A program made the translations under genes and the position numbers. A stretch of 64,000 bases of DNA from Maribacter antarcticus DSM 21422 (GTDB lineage Bacteria; Bacteroidota; Bacteroidia; Flavobacteriales; Flavobacteriaceae): the NCBI RefSeq assembly GCF_000621125.1, contig NZ_JHZC01000008.1, positions 1 to 64,000 of the forward strand, written 5' to 3'. The notes under the pieces were generated by a model that had not been told where the DNA came from, did not search any database, and saw only the letters and a program-made list of their open reading frames with translations. Shown here one piece after another: positions 36,102 through 44,512 of this stretch. How positions within the stretch are numbered: the stretch's first letter is position 1; every line of letters starts with the position of its first letter.

Positions 36102-37763
36102 TTATTCAAAACCTTTTAAATGCGTTCGTACCCAATTAAAGCTATCCTCTATATGAAGAAAAACCTGAGTTTCTGGAACTAAATCTGGAATTATATCAAT
36201 AGACGTTAACAAGTCTTTAGGTTGTTCTTGCAATCCCGTAATTACTACTTTGATGTTTTTTAAAGCTAAGTCTAGAATCGCGTTTTCTAATGCGTATACC
36301 CCTGACTGATCTATGTAAGGTACTCTGTCCATTCGAATCACAAGTATTTTAACACCTTCATCAATGTTTTTTACTTGATTTTGAAAGTGAGAAGTAAAAC
36401 CAAAAAACAAAGGACCGTATAAATGTTTTATATAAATCTGGTCTTTAAACTTTTCAAAAAAGTCAAGCTCATCTTCCCATGGTTTTTCGCCATCAAACCC
36501 TGCTAAAGTACCTGCTTGCATACCTTCCTCGCCAATATCGCTGGCTCGCTTCATAAATAGGAGGGCGGCAAGGGTTACCCCAATACCCACTGCTTGAATC
36601 AAACTTCCAAAAGTAGTCCAAAGTAGTACTAAAATAAGAACAGCTGCATCTGCCCGAGGGACTACCTTTAAATGGCGAAGTCCTTTTAGGTCAATAATTT
36701 TAAACCCGATAGGTATCAAAATTCCAGCTAAAACAGCTAATGGAATAAAGGCTGCTAGAGAACTCAAACCTAATAAAATAGTTAATAAAAAAGCACCGTG
36801 TAAGGTTCCGGATAAGCGGGTTCTACCACCAGAGTTTATATTTACAACCGTCCCTTTTGTTGCACCCGCACCTGGGATGCCGCCAATTAAAGCTGCGACC
36901 ATATTACCAATTCCTTGGCCTATCAATTCACGGTTACTATTGTGCTTGGTTTTGGTCATGTTATCAGCAATGACAGAGGTCAATAGGGAGTCAATAGACC
37001 CCAAAACTGCGAGTACCATACCATATTCTAAGACTAGAAAGTAAGCGCTAGGATCAATTGTGAATAAACCGTCTAATTGCAATGAAGGCAATCCTGAAGG
37101 AATCTCACCAATAATGGGAACATCCCATTGTATAAAATAGGCAAAAACAGAAACGGCAATCAATGCGACCAAGGGACTCGGTACTGCTTTGTTTATTTTT
37201 GGAAATAAATAATAAATAACTACCGTCATCCCTCCTAAAACCAACGCTTTCCAATTAACATCACTAAATAATCGTGGTAAGTCTGCCATTACTTTAAGGG
37301 TAGATTTAGCAGAATCTAAACCTACAAATGGACATATTTGAAGTATAATAATAATCAAACCAACCCCACTCATAAAACCTGAGATTACCGGGTATGGAAA
37401 GTACTTAATATACCCAGCAATATTTATCAACCCAAAAACAATCTGTAAGGCTCCACCAATAAAAAAACTAAGCAGTATGATACCCATGGCATCCTGTAAA
37501 CTACCAGCCACTTCAATGGCATTGGCCACCAACGCTGCTGATACGACGGTCATTGGACCAGTAGGCCCACTAGCTTGTGTTGCTGTGCCACCAAAAATTG
37601 CCGCTAAAATACCCACGGCAATAGCTCCATACAGTCCTGCAATGGCTCCTAGTCCAGATTGAACACCAAAGGCCAAAGCTAATGGAAGTGCCACCACACC
37701 TGCAACAAGACCACCAGTAACGTCACCTTTAATATTATTGAAATCAAAAACATCTTTAAACAT
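36102..37763 (-). CDS. SulP-family anion transporter with STAS domain (module 1)
   Basis: A 553-residue SulP transporter. About a dozen membrane helices run from VTGGLVAGVVALPLALAFGV (the SulP signature near residue 15-34) to residue 410. Key segments are GGTATQASGPTGPMTVV, SGFMSGVGLIIIILQ and SIDSLLTSVIADNMTKTKHN. The cytoplasmic STAS domain (about 450-545) has ILVIRMDRVPYIDQSGVYAL. A beta-carbonic anhydrase gene lies 32 nt upstream on the same strand. Bicarbonate is therefore the likely substrate, as for BicA-type SulP proteins, but sulfate is not excluded. Confidence 0.92.
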   Translation of the reverse strand: MFKDVFDFNNIKGDVTGGLVAGVVALPLALAFGVQSGLGAIAGLYGAIAVGILAAIFGGTATQASGPTGPMTVVSAALVANAIEVAGSLQDAMGIILLSFFIGGALQIVFGLINIAGYIKYFPYPVISGFMSGVGLIIIILQICPFVGLDSAKSTLKVMADLPRLFSDVNWKALVLGGMTVVIYYLFPKINKAVPSPLVALIAVSVFAYFIQWDVPIIGEIPSGLPSLQLDGLFTIDPSAYFLVLEYGMVLAVLGSIDSLLTSVIADNMTKTKHNSNRELIGQGIGNMVAALIGGIPGAGATKGTVVNINSGGRTRLSGTLHGAFLLTILLGLSSLAAFIPLAVLAGILIPIGFKIIDLKGLRHLKVVPRADAAVLILVLLWTTFGSLIQAVGIGVTLAALLFMKRASDIGEEGMQAGTLAGFDGEKPWEDELDFFEKFKDQIYIKHLYGPLFFGFTSHFQNQVKNIDEGVKILVIRMDRVPYIDQSGVYALENAILDLALKNIKVVITGLQEQPKDLLTSIDIIPDLVPETQVFLHIEDSFNWVRTHLKGFE

Positions 37764-37795
37764 AATCAGGGTTTAGGGTTGGTAAAGGTTTGTTT

Positions 37796-38494
37796 TTAAA
37801 GAAAATCTACCGCTCCTGTATTCATATCATAGATGCCACCAATAATTTTTATTTCTCCTAAGCTCTCCATCTCTTTTAAAATTGGACTATTGGCTCTAAT
37901 ATCTATAAGTGTTTTCTTAACATTGCTTTCGCAAGCCATGTGTACAAATTCAGGGTTCTTAGAAGTCCTGTCCCCATCATACTTCAGAGACTTTACTGCA
38001 GGTCTTATCTTAGACAGCATAGCGGTTATATTTCCAATTTTTATATTGTCTACCGCCGCTTTTATAGCGCCGCAGTGTTCATGTCCTAAAACTAAAATCA
38101 CTTTTGAACCCGACACCTTGCATCCAAATTCCATACTCCCTAAAATATCCTCGTTTACAAAATTACCAGCAACGCGAGCCACAAAAATATCACCAATACC
38201 CTTATCAAACACATCTTCTACCGGTACACGACTGTCTACACAAGATAGTATAACCGCTTTCGGAAACTGGCCATCTACGGTCTTCCGTATTTGTTTGGTA
38301 TGGTCACGTGCGGTAAGTTCTCCTTCTACAAACCTTTGGTTACCTTCTTTTAAACTTTGAATTACAACGTCTGGAGTTAAGGCCGCTTGCTCGGCTGCGG
38401 TTAGTACTTTTTCTATTAAAGGAGTTATTTCTCTTGTCCGAATTTCCCCTGATTCTGACTCTACATGTATGGTTAATTTTTTGAATGGACTCAT
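37796..38494 (-). CDS. beta-carbonic anhydrase (module 1)
   Basis: A 232-residue beta-class enzyme interconverting CO2 and bicarbonate. Zinc-site residues are in AVILSCVDSRVPVEDVFD (Cys and Asp-Arg dyad near 80-86) and VLGHEHCGAIKAAVDN (His and Cys near 136-139). About 40 residues at the N-terminus (KKLTIHVESESGEIRTREI) precede the catalytic domain and lack a signal peptide, so it is cytoplasmic. It is transcribed ahead of the SulP gene with a 32-nt gap. Confidence 0.94.
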   Translation of the reverse strand: MSPFKKLTIHVESESGEIRTREITPLIEKVLTAAEQAALTPDVVIQSLKEGNQRFVEGELTARDHTKQIRKTVDGQFPKAVILSCVDSRVPVEDVFDKGIGDIFVARVAGNFVNEDILGSMEFGCKVSGSKVILVLGHEHCGAIKAAVDNIKIGNITAMLSKIRPAVKSLKYDGDRTSKNPEFVHMACESNVKKTLIDIRANSPILKEMESLGEIKIIGGIYDMNTGAVDFL

Positions 38495-38553
38495 AGCTAA
38501 TCTCTTAAAGGGTTATTACCCCATAAAAGTAATCGCTGAATCGTTAATTCTGA

Positions 38554-38588
38554 AATGTATTCCATAACAAAAGATTATGGAATACATT
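38554..38588. repeat. 14-bp inverted repeat upstream of carbonic anhydrase 1
   Basis: AATGTATTCCATAA (38554-38567) and its exact reverse complement (38575-38588) are separated by 7 nt and lie 60-94 nt upstream of the carbonic anhydrase ATG. There is no U-run on the minus strand, so an operator for a dimeric regulator or an RNA hairpin are the candidate roles. Confidence 0.5.
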
Positions 38589-38753
38589 AATAGAACTAAC
38601 AATGTGAATAAAAATTATTTAATTATAGTGCTGTAAAACAGTGATGTCTAACATAATTATAAAACAAATGGTTGGAGGGAAAAGAACGATAGTAATGGCC
38701 TGTACTTTTAGATATGCTACGCAAAAGGTTTAATAGAATATATGGGATAATGT

Positions 38754-39149
38754 CTATTTTGCTATAATACCATCCTTTTCAATAAGGGGTATGGTTTTTA
38801 AAGCGTCAGCGGTTACGCTACCACGACCAAAGAGAAATCGTTTTTCATATAGTTTGTTGCCAGCATAATATGTAACAAAAAACTCGTTATTAAGGGCAAG
38901 AACATCTTCTTGTACTCCCTCTATTTTTTTAAAAGATTTTGACGCAATAACGCCAAGAGCATGGCGGATGGTAGATGTTTTTCTTTCATCATCAAAGCCT
39001 TTGGAAACTGCCATTACCATCTCTATGGGAGAATCTGTATCGTTTAGCACATAAGCATTCCATTCTTTGCACAAAAACTCCTCGTTCCATTCGTGTATCA
39101 ATGCCACATGTACATCTTTTGCAATGAATATTTCGATGTCCTTTTTCAT
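38754..39149 (-). CDS. small conserved flavobacterial protein next to pheS
   Basis: A 131-residue soluble protein without a signal peptide or membrane helix. It begins MKKDIEIFIAKDVHVALIHE and contains NDTDSPIEMVMAVSKG and RKTSTIRHALG. To my recollection, similar proteins next to pheS in Flavobacteriaceae are often labelled phenylalanyl-tRNA synthetase subunit alpha, but nothing in the sequence resembles a synthetase. The gene is 46 nt downstream of pheS on the same strand, so co-transcription is likely. Function unknown. Confidence 0.75.
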   Translation of the reverse strand: MKKDIEIFIAKDVHVALIHEWNEEFLCKEWNAYVLNDTDSPIEMVMAVSKGFDDERKTSTIRHALGVIASKSFKKIEGVQEDVLALNNEFFVTYYAGNKLYEKRFLFGRGSVTADALKTIPLIEKDGIIAK

Positions 39150-39195
39150 AAAAAAAATGTGGATATTAAGCTATGCGGGAGGTTTGGCATAAACT

Positions 39196-40215
39196 TTACA
39201 ATGCGCTTTTAAATTGTTCAAGGAATCTAATGTCGTTTTCGCTCAGTAAACGTATATCGGAAATTTGATGTAGTAGCAATGCAATACGATCTATTCCCAT
39301 TCCAAAGGCAAACCCAGAATATTCATCTGAATCTATACCACAATTTTTAAGCACATTGGGATCTACCATACCGCAGCCCATAATTTCTAGCCAACCAGTG
39401 CCTTTTGTCATTTTATAGTCCGATTCTGTTTCAAGTCCCCAGTACACATCTACTTCTGCACTAGGCTCGGTAAATGGGAAGTAGGAGGGTCTTAGGCGAA
39501 TCTTAGACTTGCCAAAAAGCTCAGTGGTAAAGTATTGTAAGGTTTGTTTTAAATCTGCAAAGGACACATCCTTATCAATGTATAATCCTTCTACTTGATG
39601 AAAAAAGCAGTGGGATCGTGCAGAAATGGCCTCGTTTCTGTATACTCTACCCGGAGATATTGTACGAATTGGAGGTTTGTTATTTTCCATGTAACGCACT
39701 TGAACGGATGAAGTATGTGTACGCAACAGAATGTCTGGATCAGTCTGTACGAAAAAAGTATCTTGCATGTCGCGAGCTGGGTGGTATTCCGGTAAATTCA
39801 AGGCAGTAAAATTATGCCAATCGTCCTCGATTTCCGGACCTTCTGAAACATTGAAACCTATGCGCGAAAAAATTTCAATAATTTGGTTTTTTACGATTGA
39901 TATAGGATGTCTAGCTCCTAATTCAATTGGGTGCCCAGGTCTTGTAAGATCGCCATAGTTGCCCTTTTCTTCGGATGTGGTTTCCAAGGCATTCTTTAGT
40001 TCGTTGACCTTGTCTGTAGCGGTTTGTTTTAATTCATTTATGGTTTGGCCAAATTCTTTCTTTTGTGCGTTGGGCACATTTTTGAACTCAGCAAAAAAAT
40101 CATTTAATAATCCTTTTTTACCTAGGTATTTAATGCGAAACGTTTCAATAGCCTCTTTCGTGTCCGCAGAGAACTTTTCGACTTCTGCAATATGCTCTTT
40201 TAATGTATTAATCAT
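39196..40215 (-). CDS. pheS: phenylalanyl-tRNA synthetase alpha subunit
   Basis: A 339-residue class II synthetase subunit that charges tRNA-Phe. An N-terminal coiled-coil (about 1-85) is followed by the catalytic core. Motif 1 is near HPISIVKNQIIEIFSRIGF, motif 2 is HCFFHQVEGLYIDKDVSF, and motif 3 is GMGIDRIALLLHQISDIR near the end. FPFTEPSAEVDVYW forms part of the active site. The beta-subunit gene pheT is not in the window. pheS and the small gene after it sit between the two SulP/carbonic anhydrase modules. Confidence 0.97.
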   Translation of the reverse strand: MINTLKEHIAEVEKFSADTKEAIETFRIKYLGKKGLLNDFFAEFKNVPNAQKKEFGQTINELKQTATDKVNELKNALETTSEEKGNYGDLTRPGHPIELGARHPISIVKNQIIEIFSRIGFNVSEGPEIEDDWHNFTALNLPEYHPARDMQDTFFVQTDPDILLRTHTSSVQVRYMENNKPPIRTISPGRVYRNEAISARSHCFFHQVEGLYIDKDVSFADLKQTLQYFTTELFGKSKIRLRPSYFPFTEPSAEVDVYWGLETESDYKMTKGTGWLEIMGCGMVDPNVLKNCGIDSDEYSGFAFGMGIDRIALLLHQISDIRLLSENDIRFLEQFKSAL

Positions 40216-40365
40216 GGATTTATTTAATGGTACAAATTTAATACATTTTACGGAACCTTTATTTTGTTTGCTAACAACATTTGGTGCTCAAAACGCCTAG
40301 AATTTAATACGCCCCCATTCTTTTTAATACCTCAAAAGATGACAGTCTTATTTTTGATGTACTGT

Positions 40366-42249
40366 TTAAGCGTCTAAAAGTTCGATAGTGTCTTTCACAT
40401 GGTCCTTAATCCAAGTGGTGCAGTTCTCGAAAGTGTCAAAAATATGAGCTTCAGGAATAAAATCGGGAATAATATCGATACGTTCCATCATATATCTCGG
40501 CTGTGGTAATAAGTCTACAAAAAGGACCGTAATATTATTTTTATTTAATTCTTGAAGCGCATCTTCCATCGCATAAAGTCCCGATTGGTCCATGTATTGC
40601 ATTCGGCCTAAGCGTATTACAGCATAGGAGGCCGTTTTCGGAATTTGATCTGTCAAAGTCTGAAAATCACCCGTTGTTCCAAAGAACAATGGCCCCCTAA
40701 TATGCTTGATAAATACTTCTTCTTTTAAGGCAGAAGGAAAGTTTGCTTCGTCTGCCCAAACTTTCTCGTCGGTTAACGATTTTACATCAGATCTTGAAGC
40801 CATCAAATCCCCCATTTTTTTCATAAACATTAATGAGGCAATTATAAGACCTATTCCCACCGCATATACAAGGTTCCAAAATGTAGAGAGCACCAATACT
40901 ACAATCATAATAATGACTTCGGAGCTTAACCTTAAAGGTCCAATATTGATGTCTTTTGGCAGGTTAGGAATTGCCTTAAGTCCTTTATAGTCCATAACCG
41001 AAATACCCACTGTTATTAGAATACCTGCCAATACTGCAGCAGGAATTTGGGAGGCTATTGGCCCCAAGGCTAAGAGTATAACTAATAATAATACGCTTGC
41101 GAACATACCAGACAAACGTGTCTTGCCTCCTGAATTGATATTGACGACAGTGCGTATGGTAGCTCCAGCTCCAGGAAGACCTCCGAAAAGAGCAGCGATA
41201 CTATTACCGATACCTTGACCAATTAGTTCTTTATTAGGCTTGTGTTTTGTCTTGGTCATATTATCTGCAACTACAGAGGTTAATAGCGAGTCTATAGCGC
41301 CAAGCAACGCTAGGGTCAACGCAGTAAAAATATATGGGGTTACCGTAGACAATTTAAATTCAGTAAAGATTTCAAAATTAGGCATAGGAAAACCCTGAGG
41401 TATTTCTTCAATGGAACGATAATCGAGCCCTAAGATGTACGCGGATCCGGAAACTAATAAAAGGGCGACCAACGTGCTTGGTACGGTTGTGGTAATGCGC
41501 TTGAAACCATAAATAATGAGAATGGTGATTAATGCCAAAGCCAATTCCAACCAGTTGATATTGCTTAGAGCTTTTGGCAACACTTTAAGGGCTCCTAAAA
41601 CACCTGAGGCTTCTTTGGCTGCTAAGGTTCCAGCCTCTTCCATGATAGTGGTTTCCGTAATCTCTCCAGAACGAGCAATGGTCTGTTCAAAATTTTCAAG
41701 AACCAATATACCTTCGTTTGCCTCTTCTTTAAGTATGTTTTCCAGTATTAACTCCTCTGCCTGAGGTTTGAAGGGGGTTACCCATGACATATCTTCTTTG
41801 GGGTAATAGCCTAGAGCGGGGAGTATCTGAGTAACAAGAATGATTACACCTATTGCAGTCATAAAACCAGATACAACAGGGTAGGGAATAAACCTTATAT
41901 ATTTGCCAATACCAATCATTCCGAGTGCAATCTGCATTAGGCCTGCCAATAAAAACACCGTTAAAATGGCAGGTAGAGCCTTTTCTATACTACCATCAAA
42001 AGTGGCTATAATACCGGCAATTATAACCATGCTTACAGCTGTCATTGGAGCCGTAGGCCCTGAAATTTGTGTAGCAGTGCCACCAAAAAGCGCTGCGAAA
42101 AAACTGATGAAAATAGCGCCGTAAAGTCCAGCGGTAGGGCCAAGGCCTGAGCTTACACCAAAGGCAAGTGCCAAGGGCAACGCAACTATACCAGCAGTAA
42201 TACCTCCTAGGAGATCTCCTTTAAAATTTGAAAATAAGTTTTTAATCAT
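40366..42249 (-). CDS. SulP-family anion transporter with STAS domain (module 2)
   Basis: A 627-residue paralogue of the module 1 transporter. It shares ITAGIVALPLALAFGVSSG, GGTATQISGPTAPMTAVS, SLLTSVVADNMTKTKHKPN and the STAS stretch AVIRLGRMQYMDQSGLYAM. It differs by an insertion of about 70 residues at about 160-230 between membrane helices. The insert is rich in Glu (ILENILKEEANEGILVLEN, TTIMEEAGTLAAKEASG) and is absent from module 1. Its carbonic anhydrase partner lies 186 nt upstream. Bicarbonate transport is inferred from the pairing. Confidence 0.92.
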   Translation of the reverse strand: MIKNLFSNFKGDLLGGITAGIVALPLALAFGVSSGLGPTAGLYGAIFISFFAALFGGTATQISGPTAPMTAVSMVIIAGIIATFDGSIEKALPAILTVFLLAGLMQIALGMIGIGKYIRFIPYPVVSGFMTAIGVIILVTQILPALGYYPKEDMSWVTPFKPQAEELILENILKEEANEGILVLENFEQTIARSGEITETTIMEEAGTLAAKEASGVLGALKVLPKALSNINWLELALALITILIIYGFKRITTTVPSTLVALLLVSGSAYILGLDYRSIEEIPQGFPMPNFEIFTEFKLSTVTPYIFTALTLALLGAIDSLLTSVVADNMTKTKHKPNKELIGQGIGNSIAALFGGLPGAGATIRTVVNINSGGKTRLSGMFASVLLLVILLALGPIASQIPAAVLAGILITVGISVMDYKGLKAIPNLPKDINIGPLRLSSEVIIMIVVLVLSTFWNLVYAVGIGLIIASLMFMKKMGDLMASRSDVKSLTDEKVWADEANFPSALKEEVFIKHIRGPLFFGTTGDFQTLTDQIPKTASYAVIRLGRMQYMDQSGLYAMEDALQELNKNNITVLFVDLLPQPRYMMERIDIIPDFIPEAHIFDTFENCTTWIKDHVKDTIELLDA

Positions 42250-42435
42250 GGAATACAGTGTTATATGGTATTCGAGCCATGTCGTTTAACAGTTCGTTTT
42301 ACCATTTGATGGTCTTCTTAATTATTTTTTATGTCCTAAGCATTCTCTTCAGCAGTGTGGTATATGTGTGAGTAGTGTTAAGCTTCTTCAAAGAAAAGAA
42401 CACATGATTTTGTTTATGCAGGACTACTTAATTTT

Positions 42436-43065
42436 TTATTCATAAAAAGATACAGTCCCGGTAGAAAGATCATACATTGCTCCGATAATTTTTATTTCAT
42501 CGTTCTGCTCCATATCAACCAAAATTCGACTACGTTCCCTAATATTTTCTATGGTTAGATGAACGTTTTCTTCGGAGACCCTGTCTACGAATTCAAGGTT
42601 TTTAGAGTTTCTAATCTGTTCATCCTTTGGTTCTTTAACCGCAGCAACAGCAGGTTCCAATTTGTTTATTAAAGCAGTAAGGTTACCCATTCGTGCATGA
42701 TCGCAAGCACCTTTAATAGCACCACAACTGGTATGACCTAAAACAACGACTAATTTGGTTCCGGCAAGCTTGCATGCAAATTCCATACTACCCAAAATAT
42801 CTACGTTAACAAAGTTACCTGCAATTCTTATACTAAAGATATCACCAAGTCCTTGGTCAAAAACTAATTCTGCTGAAACTCTTGAATCAATACAACTTAA
42901 AATAGTAGCAAAGGGGAATTGTCCTTCGCTCGTATCATTAACTTGTTCTAACAGGTTTCTATTCGCTTTTAAGTTATCTTGGAATCTTTGGTTTCCCTCC
43001 TTTAGGAATTGTAATGACTTTGCTGGGGTAATAGTTGATTGTGTTTCTTTTGTATGTGTTTTCAT
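42436..43065 (-). CDS. beta-carbonic anhydrase (module 2)
   Basis: A 209-residue beta-class carbonic anhydrase. The zinc site is formed by the Cys of TILSCIDSRVSAELVFD and the His and Cys of VVLGHTSCGAIKGACD. It is shorter at the N-terminus than the module 1 enzyme, but the catalytic cores are closely similar (AGNFVNVDILGSMEFACKLAG against AGNFVNEDILGSMEFGCKVSG). No signal peptide is visible. With the SulP gene downstream it would hydrate CO2 or equilibrate imported bicarbonate. Confidence 0.94.
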   Translation of the reverse strand: MKTHTKETQSTITPAKSLQFLKEGNQRFQDNLKANRNLLEQVNDTSEGQFPFATILSCIDSRVSAELVFDQGLGDIFSIRIAGNFVNVDILGSMEFACKLAGTKLVVVLGHTSCGAIKGACDHARMGNLTALINKLEPAVAAVKEPKDEQIRNSKNLEFVDRVSEENVHLTIENIRERSRILVDMEQNDEIKIIGAMYDLSTGTVSFYE

Positions 43066-43749
43066 ATTTATTTTCGTTAATCGAGTACATGACTAATCTT
43101 ACTTTTATTTCTCGGCATTTATCCAGTATTGTGTTTTAAATAAATGTTGTTAAAGAAATCTTAATCTCTAGTCATTTGGCAATAGCTACTCTCCTTAAAA
43201 AATTATTATTCTATTAGCTAAGTACTATTTTTATTTTTTTACTACATAACGTGCCGATTGTATTGTTTTGAAACTGTGTTCAATACCGTGTCACCCTATA
43301 CATAGGCCATAGCCATTTGTAAAATCAATATAAATTAATACTACCATGTTTGTAAGAGACCATAAAGTAGTATTAGTTAACCCTTAAAAAAACAATGCTA
43401 TATAAATGATTTACGATACAGAAATATGTTAAAATTAGTTTTGCGAAGCGTAGTCTTATAAAAGCATCCATTTTATTTGGGTAGTGCAAGAATCACCTCT
43501 AAAGATTTGTCATGGTAACGTTCGATAGACATACTTTTGTTTCATTGTTATAAACAACAATAAGGTTACACGTAAAATAGGACACTTCAAGGTCTCTTTA
43601 ACTTTCTTCCTTCGGCTAAAAGGCACGTAGGAGGAATAATACATGTAAACAAGATGAAAAAAAATATAACGACAGAAAGCTTCATAGTAACACGCTCATA
43701 CTAAAGAAGTAAATATAAAAGTAATACTATTGGAATATGTTAAAATTAA
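43066..43749. other. about 680-nt stretch without a gene
   Basis: Sequence between the second carbonic anhydrase and batE. I found no conserved protein, tRNA or strong hairpin. It must contain the promoter of the carbonic anhydrase/SulP pair and the end of the bat operon transcript. Confidence 0.5.
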
Positions 43750-44508
43750 CTAAAAATCCTTTAACAATTTTAGATGCTCAGAAGCTACCCAACCAGTTTT
43801 CCCATCGGCTAGCCTTATTTTATTCCAGTCGTTTAGCTCTTCCAATACGTTGACTTTGGTACCTGCATGTAAAACAAAAACCTCACCACTTGTGGTATTA
43901 GGCTCTGCCTGAATACCAATTTCGTCCGTGAAGATAATTGCAGGTTGGTTCGCATTAGAATCACTTTGAGCCATATAGGCGAATGTAATGGTGATTAGTG
44001 AAATAAATAAGCAGGTAATACTTCCAATAAATGCCCACCTTTTTCTTGAAGAGTACTTAGAATAATAGAATAAAATATACAGTAATACAAACAGAATCAT
44101 AAAAAAAACAGCCATATAGGCCCACTGGTCAAAGTGAAGTGCATTGGTTATTTTTTTGTAGAATCGGGACAAACCGGTTTTCGGTAGCGTGTCTATCGCG
44201 TCCAAGGTCATTTGCTGTGCATACCCCAAATTATTCAGTATTTCAGTATCATTAGGTGCTAATACCAGTGCTTTTTCATAGTAATAGATACTATTAGGAA
44301 TATCGTTTAATTTGTAATAGGAATTGCCAAGATTATAATACAGTTCAGCCGAATGTGCACCACTATCCAAAATAGTTTTATAATGTTCAATGGCTATTTC
44401 ATACACTCCATTGTTGTAAGAGGTAGTAGCTTGATCAAAAGCAGGCGTATTTTGAGCTGTACCAATAAAGGTTAAAAATAAAAGATATATGATGATGATG
44501 TTTTTCAC
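43750..44508 (-). CDS. batE: BatE, TPR and SH3-like protein of the aerotolerance operon
   Basis: A 252-residue protein with a signal peptide (IIIYLLFLTFIGTAQ), tetratricopeptide repeats at about 25-110 (AELYYNLGNSYYKLNDIPNS, then IYYYEKALVLAPND), two membrane helices at about 130-175, and a bacterial SH3 domain at about 190-250 (GEVFVLHAGTKVNVLEELND and GKTGWVASEHL). It is the last gene of the operon, 4 nt after batD. Bat proteins are linked to oxygen tolerance in Bacteroidota, probably as a periplasmic complex; BatE's exact role is not known. Confidence 0.92.
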   Translation of the reverse strand: MKNIIIIYLLFLTFIGTAQNTPAFDQATTSYNNGVYEIAIEHYKTILDSGAHSAELYYNLGNSYYKLNDIPNSIYYYEKALVLAPNDTEILNNLGYAQQMTLDAIDTLPKTGLSRFYKKITNALHFDQWAYMAVFFMILFVLLYILFYYSKYSSRKRWAFIGSITCLFISLITITFAYMAQSDSNANQPAIIFTDEIGIQAEPNTTSGEVFVLHAGTKVNVLEELNDWNKIRLADGKTGWVASEHLKLLKDF

Positions 44509-44512
44509 GATT

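Noticed and set aside
43066..43749. A hidden tRNA or small gene in the empty stretch
   Set aside because: No T-loop consensus, CCA end or conserved reading frame could be recognised by eye.
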